From NCBI GenBank assembly GCA_039184335.1, contig JBCDBD010000012.1, forward strand, positions 6,868 through 70,867: a DNA stretch of 64,000 nucleotides, read 5' to 3'. The position numbers were made by a program, and so were the translations under genes. Below, in pieces: positions 34,142 through 43,396 of this stretch. Below the pieces are notes generated by a model. It was not told the DNA's origin, did no database searches, and saw nothing but the letters and a program-made list of their open reading frames with translations. This DNA comes from JBCDBD01 sp039184335 (GTDB taxonomy: Bacteria; Bacteroidota; Bacteroidia; Flavobacteriales; Flavobacteriaceae). Each line of letters begins with the position of its first letter. Position 1 is the stretch's first letter.

Positions 34142-34879
34142 ATGAAAACTTTAATTTTCAATTTACCGCTGTTAGCAGATGTTTCAAAAATTGCAACAGA
34201 CGACTATGTGGGCTTCACCTTCTTCGTGGGTTGTATGGCCATGATGGCAGCTTCTGCCTTTTTCTTTTTATCAATGAACAGTTTTGATAAGAAGTGGAAA
34301 ACTTCGATCCTAGTTTCTGGATTAATTACTTTTATTGCCGCGGTACACTATTGGTACATGCGTGATTATTGGGCGTCCAATATGGAATCACCAACATTTT
34401 TCCGATATGTAGACTGGATTTTGACCGTACCACTAATGTGTGTCGAATTCTATCTGATATTGAAAGTGGCCGGTGCCAAAAAATCTTTGATGTGGAAATT
34501 GATCATTTTATCAGTGGTCATGCTGGTGACTGGGTACATTGGTGAAACCGTATTTAGGCAACAAGCCCAAATTTGGGGTCTGATTTCGGGTATCGCTTAT
34601 TTTGCCATCGTATATGAAATATGGCTTGGAGGTGCCAAAAAATTGGCTGAAGAAGCTGGGGGAGCCGTATTGAAGGCCCACAAGACCCTATGTTGGTTTG
34701 TATTGGTAGGCTGGGCCATCTACCCTATTGGATACATGGCAGGTACACCGGGTTGGTATGAAGGAATCTTTGGTGGACTCTCATTGGATGTTGTCTACAA
34801 CATTGGTGATGCCATCAACAAAATTGGTTTTGGATTGGTTGTCTATAACCTTGCGGTTACAGCAACATCCGATTCATAG
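34142..34879 (+). CDS. Proteorhodopsin, light-driven proton pump (green-tuned)
   Basis: A 245-residue seven-helix opsin that binds retinal and exports protons in light. Helix C reads RYVDWILTVPLMCVEFYLIL with the DTE set: Asp 91 (acceptor), Thr 95, Glu 102 (donor), marking a proton rather than sodium (NDQ) or chloride (NTQ) pump. The spectral-tuning site is Met 99, the green-type choice. His 69 (AAVHYWYM) pairs with the acceptor Asp, and the Schiff base is Lys 227 (GDAINKIGFG). Gly 146 in QIWGLISG aligns with the glycine that opens the antenna window in xanthorhodopsin. It is closest in wording to Dokdonia-type flavobacterial proteorhodopsins. It has no Shine-Dalgarno site; a terminator follows. 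Confidence 0.97.
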   Translation: MKTLIFNLPLLADVSKIATDDYVGFTFFVGCMAMMAASAFFFLSMNSFDKKWKTSILVSGLITFIAAVHYWYMRDYWASNMESPTFFRYVDWILTVPLMCVEFYLILKVAGAKKSLMWKLIILSVVMLVTGYIGETVFRQQAQIWGLISGIAYFAIVYEIWLGGAKKLAEEAGGAVLKAHKTLCWFVLVGWAIYPIGYMAGTPGWYEGIFGGLSLDVVYNIGDAINKIGFGLVVYNLAVTATSDS

Positions 34880-34895
34880 TTTTTTTAGTTGGTTA

Positions 34896-34930
34896 AAAAA
34901 AAGGGGGGCATTGTACAATGCCCCCTTTTT
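34896..34930. terminator. Bidirectional terminator shared by proteorhodopsin and argS
   Basis: Hairpin GGGGGCATTGTACAATGCCCCC with A-run before and T-run after, acting in both directions. The argS stop codon (34929-34931) lies on its edge. Confidence 0.9.
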
Positions 34931-36707
34931 ACATTCGCTCTGGAACTTCAATGCCCAAAAGCCTAAAACCAACCTGTATCACCTCGCCAACCTTTCTGGA
35001 TAATTGTACCCTGAACCTACGTACGTCTTTGTCGATTTCCCCCAAAATGGAAACTTGCTGGTAAAAGGAGTTGAACTCCTTGACCAAATTATAAATATAA
35101 TTTGCAATCAAAGCAGGGCTGTGGCCCTCAGCGGCCAACTGCACTGTCTCAGGAAAAAGCTGCAACTGCTTTAAGAGTTCTTTTTCCTTTGGGTGCAATA
35201 CCATTAAATCTTGAAATGCGCCCACCGTGACCTCTTCCGCTTTGCGAAGAATGGACTGGATCCGGGCATAGGTGTATTGAATGAATGGCCCTGTATTTCC
35301 TTGAAAATCTACCGATTCTTCCGGATTGAACAAAATCCGCTTTTTGGGGTCTACCTTTAAAATGTAGTATTTTAATGCGCCCAAGCCAATGGTACGGTAC
35401 AACCGTTCTTTTTCAGCTTCAGAATAGCCCTCCAGTTTACCCAGTTCTTCTGAAATGGCCGTTGCGGTCTGGGCCATATTGACAATCAGGTCATCAGCAT
35501 CGACCACGGTACCTTCCCGACTTTTCATTTTTCCACTGGGCAAATCGACCATGCCATAGCTCAAGTGATAGAGTTTTTCTGCCCAGCTATACCCCAATTT
35601 TTTTAGAATCAAGAACAAGACCTTAAAGTGGTAGTCTTGCTCGTTGCCCACTGTATAGACCATTCCATTGATATCGGGAAAGTCGGTTACCCGTTGTATG
35701 GCGGTACCAATATCTTGGGTCATATATACAGCAGTGCCATCGGCCCGCAATACAATTTTCTCATCTAAGCCTTCTTCAGTAAGGTCAATCCAGACACTGC
35801 CATCTGCCTTCCGGTAGAAAACCCCTTTTTCCAATCCATTCTTGACCACATCCCGACCTAAGAGATAGGTGTCGCTCTCATAATAGAGCTGATCAAAATC
35901 CACTCCCAAATTCCGGTAGGTCTCTTCAAAACCTTGGTACACCCATCCGTTCATTTTTTTCCAGAGGGCCACTACCGCTTCATCTCCAGCCTCCCAAAGA
36001 CGCAGCATTTGTTGGGCCTCCAGTAAAATAGGTGCCTCTTTCTCGGCTAACTTTCTATCAACTCCTTCGTCCACTAATTGCGCAACTTCATTTTTGTAGG
36101 CCTTATCGAAGGCCACGTAATATTTACCCACTAGATGGTCACTCTTTAATCTAGAAGTCTCCGGTGATTCACCATTGCCGAACTTTTGCCACGCCAGCAT
36201 GCTTTTACAGATATGGATACCACGGTCGTTGATAATCTGGGTCTTGTACACCCGATGCCCCGCAGCTTTTAAAATTTCCGCCACGGCATACCCCAATAAA
36301 TTATTGCGAATATGGCCTAGATGCAAAGGCTTGTTCGTATTGGGTGAAGAATATTCGACCATAATGGCTTCTTTTGAATTGGGCTGTGCCAATCCAAAAT
36401 TCGCCGTATTCATTATAGCCCGAAAAAAATCCAGATAGTGTGCATCAGCAATGACCAGATTCAAAAATCCCTTGACCACATTGAATTTTTGTACCGCGGC
36501 AACGTTTTCCAGTAGATACTCACCTATTGCAGTGCCAATAGCAACCGGGTTTCCCTTAATATGACGCAACATTGGAAAAACTACCACCGTAAGATCTCCT
36601 TCAAAATCTTTTCGTGTCGGCTGAAATTCAACAGACGGCAAATTAACCCCATGGAGTTTGTAGACGGCCTTAACCACCTTTTCCTGCAATACTTGCTGAA
36701 GACTCAT
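34929..36707 (-). CDS. argS: Arginyl-tRNA synthetase
   Basis: A 592-residue class I synthetase that charges tRNA-Arg. It has the Add1 N-terminal domain, the HIGH-type signature SSPNTNKPLHLGHIRNN, the KMSKS-equivalent LPSGKMKSREGTVV, and the DALR anticodon-binding domain with ALKYYILKVDPKKRILFNPE and VQYTYARIQSILRK-type IQYTYARIQSILRK. ATG 36707 is the first methionine; a -7 box lies 20 bases upstream. Length is typical. It converges with proteorhodopsin through a common terminator. Confidence 0.97.
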   Translation of the reverse strand: MSLQQVLQEKVVKAVYKLHGVNLPSVEFQPTRKDFEGDLTVVVFPMLRHIKGNPVAIGTAIGEYLLENVAAVQKFNVVKGFLNLVIADAHYLDFFRAIMNTANFGLAQPNSKEAIMVEYSSPNTNKPLHLGHIRNNLLGYAVAEILKAAGHRVYKTQIINDRGIHICKSMLAWQKFGNGESPETSRLKSDHLVGKYYVAFDKAYKNEVAQLVDEGVDRKLAEKEAPILLEAQQMLRLWEAGDEAVVALWKKMNGWVYQGFEETYRNLGVDFDQLYYESDTYLLGRDVVKNGLEKGVFYRKADGSVWIDLTEEGLDEKIVLRADGTAVYMTQDIGTAIQRVTDFPDINGMVYTVGNEQDYHFKVLFLILKKLGYSWAEKLYHLSYGMVDLPSGKMKSREGTVVDADDLIVNMAQTATAISEELGKLEGYSEAEKERLYRTIGLGALKYYILKVDPKKRILFNPEESVDFQGNTGPFIQYTYARIQSILRKAEEVTVGAFQDLMVLHPKEKELLKQLQLFPETVQLAAEGHSPALIANYIYNLVKEFNSFYQQVSILGEIDKDVRRFRVQLSRKVGEVIQVGFRLLGIEVPERM

Positions 36708-36727
36708 CAAAATAGCTTATAAGGCAG

Positions 36728-36735
36728 CAAAACTA
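36728..36735 (-). promoter_or_regulatory. -7 promoter element of argS
   Basis: TAGTTTTG on the minus strand, 20 bases before the argS ATG. Confidence 0.5.
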
Positions 36736-36801
36736 CATATTTTTTTAGGCTTTTAGAACAAGATTAGGATACCCAAACCTGTATTTTGTTAATTTTATGG
36801 T

Positions 36802-37227
36802 ATGCTGCTCAACGTTTCTTACAACGATAAAACCATTACCAAAAAAATTGAGGAAGCGGTAGGAAAACCCTTCACTTTAAAACAACGTATACAACTAGGG
36901 GGAATCGGCTCACCAAAACTATACATTACCGAAACGAGTATTGAGATACGCAATCTTTTGATTTTGGACAATAATCTGGACTGTTGCAATATTGAGCTGC
37001 GCCCAAAAGGCATCATCACACGTTTTAGGTCGCGTTTAGAAACCTATGCCTTGATCGTCCCTTTCCATAAACTTTCACTTTACAAAGGTGACTTTGCCGT
37101 ATATGCTATCTACAAAGACCATTACTTTATAAAAGTAAGATCGGATACCAAGGCTATTCAAAAATATTTCAAAAAATTATTGGAATACAAAGCAGACAAT
37201 ACCCCAACCTCAATCGATGGCCTATGA
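36802..37227 (+). CDS. Conserved protein of unknown function
   Basis: A 141-residue cytoplasmic protein with no signal, Cys motif or recognised domain. It is beta-rich at the start (LLNVSYNDKTITKKIEEAVG) and ends with a basic helix (IQKYFKKLLEYKADN). One segment, ALIVPFHKLSLYKGDFAVYAIYKDHYFI, resembles a PH-like strand pattern, but this is only a suggestion. Its stop overlaps the start of the SDR gene by 4 bp (ATGA), so the two are translationally coupled. Confidence 0.65.
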   Translation: MLLNVSYNDKTITKKIEEAVGKPFTLKQRIQLGGIGSPKLYITETSIEIRNLLILDNNLDCCNIELRPKGIITRFRSRLETYALIVPFHKLSLYKGDFAVYAIYKDHYFIKVRSDTKAIQKYFKKLLEYKADNTPTSIDGL

Positions 37228-38648
37228 AAATTCTGCTCACCGGTGCCAATGGCTATATCGGTATGCGTTTACTGCCCCAACTACTTAGTTTAGGGCATCA
37301 GGTAATCTGTACGGTACGCGACCAAAACCGGCTTTCAATAGACGAAGAAACCCGAAAGAGAGTAGACATCATAGAAATCGATTTTTTGGATGAGGCCATT
37401 GCAGAAAAAATTCCCAAAGATATTGATGTGGCGTACTTCTTGATTCATTTGATGACAGTCACCACTAGAAACTTTGACGAAATGGAGGCCCAAACCGCCC
37501 ATAAGTTCAATGCCTATCTAAAAGACACCAATATCAAGCAGGTCATTTATTTAAGTGGTATAGTAAATGATAAAAATCTCTCAAAGCACCTTTGGTCGCG
37601 AAAAAACGTAGAGGCAATATTGCAACAGGGCAATTTCAACCTGACCGTACTAAGGGCAGGAATCATTGTGGGATCGGGCAGTTCGTCATTTGAAATCATC
37701 AGGGACCTTTGTGAAAAACTCCCCGTGATGATCACACCAAAATGGGCTTTGACCAAATCACAGCCCATTGCCATCAGGGATGTCATCGATTTTCTTATCG
37801 GGGTTATCGGCAATCCAAAAACCTACACCGATTCCTTTGATATTGCTGGCCCTGATATACTCACATATAAAGAAATGTTGCAACAATATGCAACCACGAG
37901 GGGATTTAAAAACTGGATCTTTACCGTACCGGTCATGACTCCAAAACTGTCTTCGTACTGGCTATATTTTGTGACTTCGACCTCATATAAATTGGCCTTA
38001 AACCTCGTTGACAGTATGAAAATAGAGGTCATAGCAAAAGATACCAGATTGCAAGAACTGTTGAACATTAAGCCACACACCTATAAGGAAGCTATACACA
38101 TGGCCTTTAAAAAAATAGAACAGAATATGGTTGTCAGTAGTTGGAAAGACAGTATGGTGAGCGGAGGGGGCAACAAAAATTTGGAAAAATATGTGCAAGT
38201 ACCAAAATATGGCGTATTACAAGATATAAAAACCCTGAAAATCGAAAACCCAATGCCTGTTCTCGAAAACATTTGGCGTATTGGAGGGGATACCGGTTGG
38301 TATTATGGCAATTGGCTATGGAAAATACGGGGAGTGTTGGACAAGCTCAATGGCGGCCCAGGACTTCGTAGGGGGCGTACCCACCCCGATGAAATCGCTC
38401 CCGGGGATGCACTGGATTTCTGGCGCGTTCTCTTGGCAGATAAAAAGGCCAAGCGCCTGTTGCTGTTCGCTGAAATGCGCTTGCCTGGAGAAGCCTGGTT
38501 AGAGTTCAAAATCGACGACAACAACATACTTCACCAAACCGCCACCTTTCGTCCAAAAGGTATCAAGGGCCGACTCTATTGGTTCAGTGTGCTCCCCTTT
38601 CACTACTTTATTTTTGGGGGCATGATCCGAAATATTTCCAAAACCTGA
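37224..38648 (+). CDS. SDR-family NAD(P)-binding protein with C-terminal DUF2867
   Basis: A 474-residue protein. The N-terminal 290 residues are an extended/atypical SDR Rossmann domain (LLTGANGYIGMRLLPQLL cofactor motif, VAYFLIHLM, LRAGIIVGSGS). The C-terminal part (about 320-470) is DUF2867: IWRIGGDTGWYYGNWLW, GPGLRRGRTHPDEIAPGDAL, DFWRV and AEMRLPGEAWLEF. This fusion is common in bacteria, but no reaction has been assigned. It is coupled to the small upstream gene. Confidence 0.87.
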   Translation: MKILLTGANGYIGMRLLPQLLSLGHQVICTVRDQNRLSIDEETRKRVDIIEIDFLDEAIAEKIPKDIDVAYFLIHLMTVTTRNFDEMEAQTAHKFNAYLKDTNIKQVIYLSGIVNDKNLSKHLWSRKNVEAILQQGNFNLTVLRAGIIVGSGSSSFEIIRDLCEKLPVMITPKWALTKSQPIAIRDVIDFLIGVIGNPKTYTDSFDIAGPDILTYKEMLQQYATTRGFKNWIFTVPVMTPKLSSYWLYFVTSTSYKLALNLVDSMKIEVIAKDTRLQELLNIKPHTYKEAIHMAFKKIEQNMVVSSWKDSMVSGGGNKNLEKYVQVPKYGVLQDIKTLKIENPMPVLENIWRIGGDTGWYYGNWLWKIRGVLDKLNGGPGLRRGRTHPDEIAPGDALDFWRVLLADKKAKRLLLFAEMRLPGEAWLEFKIDDNNILHQTATFRPKGIKGRLYWFSVLPFHYFIFGGMIRNISKT

Positions 38649-38766
38649 ATTTGTGGCCCAGATTTTGAAACAAATTGTGATATCGGTCGTCGTTGCATCA
38701 AACAGAGGCAACCTTTAGCACTTAAAACCAGTCTTATTTATAAACTTCTATTAGATATAACATCTT

Positions 38767-40254
38767 ATGAGATATTTTTTAATCATTGCCTTTCTTTTTT
38801 CTGGCCTTCATCTTGATGCGCAGACCATATCATCTAGATTGATCGATGGAAAGACTAAAAAGCCCATACCCTATGCCACCGTAGAGTTTGCTGAAAATTT
38901 AGGGGTCATCACCAACGAAGAAGGACAATTTAGTTTTTTACTGGGCGAAAACGAACATAGGTTAGATTCTATTTACATCGCGTCGATGGGCTATGAACGA
39001 ACTGGATTTACCCTCGAACAATTACAAGACACTATCATTGTTCTCAAACCAAAAGCCATTAAGCTGAGTGGGGTCTACCTGTTTGACAAGGAGCTCACCG
39101 TAGATGAAATCATTGAAAGAATGATTGCCCGTCTTCCTGAAAACATAAACAATGACCCTATCAAACAGCGGTATTTTTTGAGACAATCGGTGTTCGGCAC
39201 CATTCAAAAAGTGGATTTTGGCTTTGAGAAGTCATCCATCGCTGAATTGGATGAGGCGCTTATTGATAGTATTGCGAGGGCCATTCCACGCAACTCGCAT
39301 CACTACACAGAGACGCTTGGCGATTTTTATAAGACAAATAAGGCTTATAAAGTAAACATATTAAAAGCTGCTGAACTCTATGATAAAAAAGACATTGGTT
39401 CTTTTGAAGATTTAGGAACACAGATGGAAGCGATGTTCAAGCAAAATGTGAAGCCCGATTCGTACCTCAAAATCAAGTCAGGCCTTTTTAGCCAAAAAAT
39501 CCAAGTGGATTCCATTCTCAGTGAAATGGAAGCCCAGGAAGCTGAGACCGTTGAAAAAGAAATTCAGCGCGATACCATATCGGGCCTAGTGGATGGACAG
39601 AAACATATTTTTGATGAACTCTTGGGTGAGGTCTATTACCAAGAAGACAGCAAATTGAATGTCATCGACAAAAGCCGCAAATATGACTTTGATCTGGTCG
39701 GTTATACCGATATCGATGATATCGGGGTCTATGTCATCGATTTTGAGCCCAAGGGCAATGCCGACTTTAGAGGACGCATGTATATCAATATTGAAGATTT
39801 TGCCATCATGCAAATCGAGTTTGAAAACCTAAAGAACCTCCGCAATTTTAGGCTACTCGGCATCTTTTACCGTGAAACCCTGTACAAAGGTACCATGCGA
39901 TTCGCCAAACTGCCCAATAACCGTTATGACCTCAAGTTTGTGGATCTCAGCTTTGGCCGTTGGTTTCGTTTTGATCGACCTCTGGATGTCATTGAAAAAA
40001 ACAAAAATGTAAAAGGTCGTAGAAAACAGAATGAGTTAAAACTAAATATTGACTTTCGAATGGCCAATACCAATAAGTGGGAGTTGGTGGTCTTTGACAA
40101 CACCTTGATCGATCAAACGCAATTTGATACCTATACTGAAGATAAAAGTGTAAAAGCGACCTATATGCCCAGTTATGACCCTGAATTTTGGAAAGGATAT
40201 CATATTATGGAACCCAATCAAGCGATTCGAGAGTTTGCTGTAGCTGAAGAGTGA
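38767..40254 (+). CDS. Secreted protein with carboxypeptidase-like regulatory domain
   Basis: A 495-residue exported protein (signal about 1-19, HLDAQ). Residues 21-100 form a carboxypeptidase D regulatory-like sandwich (SSRLIDGKTKKPIPYATVEF, TNEEGQFSFLL, IYIASMGYER), as in the N-terminus of DUF5686-type proteins. The long rest (about 110-495) is alpha/beta without catalytic motif; it has strand-rich stretches (YVIDFEPKGNADFRGRMYI, MRFAKLPNNRYDLKFV) suggesting a membrane-associated or outer-membrane beta domain. Function unknown; such proteins are common in Bacteroidota envelopes. Confidence 0.75.
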   Translation: MRYFLIIAFLFSGLHLDAQTISSRLIDGKTKKPIPYATVEFAENLGVITNEEGQFSFLLGENEHRLDSIYIASMGYERTGFTLEQLQDTIIVLKPKAIKLSGVYLFDKELTVDEIIERMIARLPENINNDPIKQRYFLRQSVFGTIQKVDFGFEKSSIAELDEALIDSIARAIPRNSHHYTETLGDFYKTNKAYKVNILKAAELYDKKDIGSFEDLGTQMEAMFKQNVKPDSYLKIKSGLFSQKIQVDSILSEMEAQEAETVEKEIQRDTISGLVDGQKHIFDELLGEVYYQEDSKLNVIDKSRKYDFDLVGYTDIDDIGVYVIDFEPKGNADFRGRMYINIEDFAIMQIEFENLKNLRNFRLLGIFYRETLYKGTMRFAKLPNNRYDLKFVDLSFGRWFRFDRPLDVIEKNKNVKGRRKQNELKLNIDFRMANTNKWELVVFDNTLIDQTQFDTYTEDKSVKATYMPSYDPEFWKGYHIMEPNQAIREFAVAEE

Positions 40255-40299
40255 CAAATGGTGATTTCCAATGGAATGAAAAATCAATCAATAAAAAAG

Positions 40300-41229
40300 T
40301 TAGGCTCTCGGTAAAAACACCTCAGCCATCATACATCGGGCACTGCCCCCACCACAGGTTTCGATGGTATCCAAAGGACTATGAACAATGGCACAGTGCT
40401 TTTCAATGGCATCAATCTGATCGGAACGCAAACTGCGGAATGCAGCTGAACTCATCACCATAAAACGTCGGCCATCAACCCCTATGACCTGAAGCATGTT
40501 GCCCGCAAAACAGTGCATTTGTTCTTCAGTGATGATGATGATTTCCTTTCCATCTTTTTTGAGATGTTCCACTACATTTTTTCGTTCTTTTTTAGCATCG
40601 ATACTATCGAGGCAGATGACCACAAAGGTTTCTGCCATGGCCATCATCACATTGGTGTGGTAAATGGGTAACCGTTCATCATCGACAGATTGATTGGCCG
40701 TGAAAATCACGGGGAAGCAATCAAAGTCTTCACAAAACTCAATGAACAGGTCTTCATTGGCCCGTTCAGAAAGCGCGCAATAGGCTTTTTGGTTGATTCG
40801 ATCCTTTAAGATGCTCCCGGTACCTTCTAAAAATACCCCTTCTTCCTCTGCTTCAGTATAGTCCAATACCGTATCGATTCGAAAACCATGGGATTCCAGA
40901 ACGTCAAAGATATCCTCACGACGTTCCTTTCTTCGGTTCTCGGCAAACATCGGGTAGACCGCTACCGTACCAGTGGCATGAAATGATATCCAATTGTTCG
41001 GAAAAACAGAATCAGGGGTATCCGGTTCTTCAGTATCTTCTATGACAATTACGTTGACCCCATACTTTCGTAAAACAACCACAAAATCATCGAACTCTTT
41101 CTGCGCCTTCATGTTAATGGCCCTATTATCAATTTTAAGGGTTTCTTGAAAATAATTGTTGACCGCCGTTTGTTCGTTCATCCGAAAATTGACCGGACGG
41201 ATCATCAAAATAGTATTCGTAATCTGCAT
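40300..41229 (-). CDS. ctlX: CtlX-type citrulline-forming/utilising amidinotransferase-fold hydrolase
   Basis: A 309-residue guanidino-group modifying enzyme of the arginine deiminase fold. Blocks include ILMIRPVNFRMNEQTAVNNY, PDSVFPNNWISFH (with Asp and the N-W pair), EGTGSILKDR (catalytic Glu region), HTNVMMAM (catalytic His) and SARCMMAEVF with the nucleophilic Cys. The best match is the citrulline utilisation hydrolase family CtlX. ATG 41229 begins at MQITNTILM; the longer frame passes through the -7 box at 41252-41259. A second enzyme of the same fold lies 2 kb away. Confidence 0.83.
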   Translation of the reverse strand: MQITNTILMIRPVNFRMNEQTAVNNYFQETLKIDNRAINMKAQKEFDDFVVVLRKYGVNVIVIEDTEEPDTPDSVFPNNWISFHATGTVAVYPMFAENRRKERREDIFDVLESHGFRIDTVLDYTEAEEEGVFLEGTGSILKDRINQKAYCALSERANEDLFIEFCEDFDCFPVIFTANQSVDDERLPIYHTNVMMAMAETFVVICLDSIDAKKERKNVVEHLKKDGKEIIIITEEQMHCFAGNMLQVIGVDGRRFMVMSSAAFRSLRSDQIDAIEKHCAIVHSPLDTIETCGGGSARCMMAEVFLPRA

Positions 41230-41251
41230 CAGTATTTCAAAAAAGTATGGG

Positions 41252-41259
41252 CAAAAGTA
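41252..41259 (-). promoter_or_regulatory. -7 promoter element of the ctlX-like gene
   Basis: TACTTTTG on the minus strand, 22 bases before the ATG at 41229. Confidence 0.45.
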
Positions 41260-41300
41260 ACCAATCCTTCCATCATTTTGTAACAAAAAAATCGACTTGG

Positions 41301-41308
41301 TATCTTTA
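41301..41308 (+). promoter_or_regulatory. Possible -7 element of the LytTR gene
   Basis: TATCTTTA, one mismatch from the consensus, 7 bases before ATG 41316. It argues against the upstream ATG at 41247. Confidence 0.35.
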
Positions 41309-41315
41309 TGGCACC

Positions 41316-42149
41316 ATGCAACACATCTGGAAAAAATACCTTCATAAGTACAATGACCCCATGTTGTTCTTCGTATTGATTCCCTTTATCAACACCATCA
41401 ATTACCATTTGACCTACTCCAATATCCGATGGGATTGGTATACCATTACCACCTATCTCATAGACACTGCCCAAGGCTTTATCGCATGGGGGCTCATCAA
41501 GGCCACTATTCTCTGGTTTGACAAAAAAATGCCCTATGAAAAAGGCTTTGTCAAACGGATAATTGCACAACTTCTTGCTACCAATGTAGTTGCCCAAGGC
41601 TTCATTGTATTGGCCACAGAACTGATAAACATGCGGTTTGGTGATGGGCCGTTGCCGATAAAATTCTATACCTATAACCTATTCATCTTTTTTATCTGGG
41701 TGTTGGTGCTCAACGGCATCTATATCGGATTCTATTTTTACGATCAGTGGCATTATACCCTTGCTTTGCGCAATCAAGAAAAAAAACTGCGGTCGACTGG
41801 TTTTGAAGTACTCTTGGGAAACAAGACAAAAAATGTACCCTTTGGCGATATTGCCTTTTTTCTGGTTGAAGACCGTACCACTTACCTACAGACAATGACC
41901 AGAGAACGCTTTGTACTCGATGACTCGTTGAACAAAATCGTGCCCCGATTACCAGAGGAGCTTTTTTTTCGGGTGAATCGAAAATATATTGTACACAGAA
42001 ACCTTATCAAGGGATATCGAAAGGCTGTGAATGGAAAACTCGTAGTTGGTTTTCATTCAGATACCACAAATATCAAGGAGCAGGTCATCAGTCGTATCAA
42101 TGCCCCCCATTTTAAAAAATGGTTTCGGATCACAGCCCATCGCGTATAG
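41316..42149 (+). CDS. Membrane-bound LytTR-family transcriptional regulator
   Basis: A 277-residue protein. Four hydrophobic helices at about 15-35, 50-70, 88-112 and 122-148 anchor it in the inner membrane; residues about 170-270 form a LytTR DNA-binding domain (VPFGDIAFFLVEDRTTYLQT, LDDSLNKIVPRLPEELFFRV, NRKYIVHRNLIKGY). Membrane-tethered LytTR regulators are frequent in Bacteroidota and lack a receiver domain, so the signal is sensed in the membrane. It lies divergent to ctlX and upstream of a serine hydrolase gene, 112 bp away. Confidence 0.85.
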   Translation: MQHIWKKYLHKYNDPMLFFVLIPFINTINYHLTYSNIRWDWYTITTYLIDTAQGFIAWGLIKATILWFDKKMPYEKGFVKRIIAQLLATNVVAQGFIVLATELINMRFGDGPLPIKFYTYNLFIFFIWVLVLNGIYIGFYFYDQWHYTLALRNQEKKLRSTGFEVLLGNKTKNVPFGDIAFFLVEDRTTYLQTMTRERFVLDDSLNKIVPRLPEELFFRVNRKYIVHRNLIKGYRKAVNGKLVVGFHSDTTNIKEQVISRINAPHFKKWFRITAHRV

Positions 42150-42261
42150 AACATAGCGTGCTACAGTTCAACCACAAAAACACCACATTTTAGCATTTTG
42201 ATGGTAAATTAATAGGGATGTGTTCTGATGATGAGATGATCTTTACCGAAAACTATACATC

Positions 42262-43392
42262 ATGAAAAAAACAATGATTACCATCGCTTTTCTCGCTTTC
42301 ACCATCTCGGTCAAAGCGCAACAGAATTTTCCCGTCGATAGGCAAGAAGCCGTCAAGGGGGTACTAAAAAGGTATACCGATATGGGTATTCCAGGTCTGG
42401 CCCTTACAGTTTACAATGAACAGACCGGTTTTTGGTCCCATGCCGAAGGCCTGGCCAATGTGGAAAAAAATGAACCGCTTACCAGTGGTCATCTGTTCTA
42501 CCTACAGAGTGTCAGCAAAACATATATGGCAGTGGCCATTTTACAACTTTTTGAAAAAGGCGCACTCGATTTAAACGACCCCATAACCAAATATGTAGAC
42601 TATGAATGGCTCAATGACAAAAAAGATGTGGAAAATATCACCCTAAAGATGCTGCTCAACCATAACTCTGGACTGCCAGAATACAATACCGACCCCATTT
42701 TGGTCTCTAAAATTGTACAAAACCCCCGAAAGGTGTTTACGGTCGAAGCGATGCTTTCTCATATCGGGGGAAAAGCGTTGGATTTTGAGCCGGGCAGCAA
42801 ATACAGCTATCGAAATACCAATTATGGAGTACTGTCACTAATCGCTGATAAGATTACGGGGAACCATGTGGACTATATGGAAAAACATATCTTCAAAAGA
42901 CTTGGATTGGAGTCCACGGTTTACCTCTCTTCGAAAAACCTTCAAGAAAATATTGGAATCGTAGATGCCTACTGGGATATCTTATTGGAAGGCATCCCCA
43001 CCAATGTCTCTAAATTGCAACGGTCCAATGTGTCATCAATGAAAGGGGACGATGGTATTGTGGCTTCGACCAAGGATGCTGTTCTTTTCTTGAAAGGACT
43101 GATCAGTGGTAAGTTGTTAAAGCCAAAAACCTTGGAAATGATGCAGGATTTTGTACACAACGAAACTGGGCAAAAAAAATATGGTTTGGGAATACAGTAT
43201 TATGATTTGGACGTTACTTATGCACTTGGGCATTCCGGTGGGGGAATCGGTGCTGGTTGTGTACTATTGTATCTACCGGATCTGGGGTCATTGGTATTTA
43301 TGGCCACCAATTTCAACACAATGATGGATTCGCCCATAAGAAGGGAAGCAGAAAACCTTCAGATGGATGTGTTGATGGCTTTGTTCATGTAA
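42262..43392 (+). CDS. Secreted serine hydrolase, class C beta-lactamase/PBP-like
   Basis: A 376-residue exported protein (signal 1-19, ISVKAQ) of the beta-lactamase family. The motifs are SVSK (Ser 83, Lys 86), YRN in YSYRNTNYG, and HSGG in LGHSGGGIG as the third box. Such proteins act as D-aminopeptidases, esterases or transpeptidase-like enzymes; true beta-lactamase action is not implied. It ends 4 bases before the end of the convergent amidinotransferase gene. Confidence 0.87.
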   Translation: MKKTMITIAFLAFTISVKAQQNFPVDRQEAVKGVLKRYTDMGIPGLALTVYNEQTGFWSHAEGLANVEKNEPLTSGHLFYLQSVSKTYMAVAILQLFEKGALDLNDPITKYVDYEWLNDKKDVENITLKMLLNHNSGLPEYNTDPILVSKIVQNPRKVFTVEAMLSHIGGKALDFEPGSKYSYRNTNYGVLSLIADKITGNHVDYMEKHIFKRLGLESTVYLSSKNLQENIGIVDAYWDILLEGIPTNVSKLQRSNVSSMKGDDGIVASTKDAVLFLKGLISGKLLKPKTLEMMQDFVHNETGQKKYGLGIQYYDLDVTYALGHSGGGIGAGCVLLYLPDLGSLVFMATNFNTMMDSPIRREAENLQMDVLMALFM

Positions 43393-43396
43393 AAAA

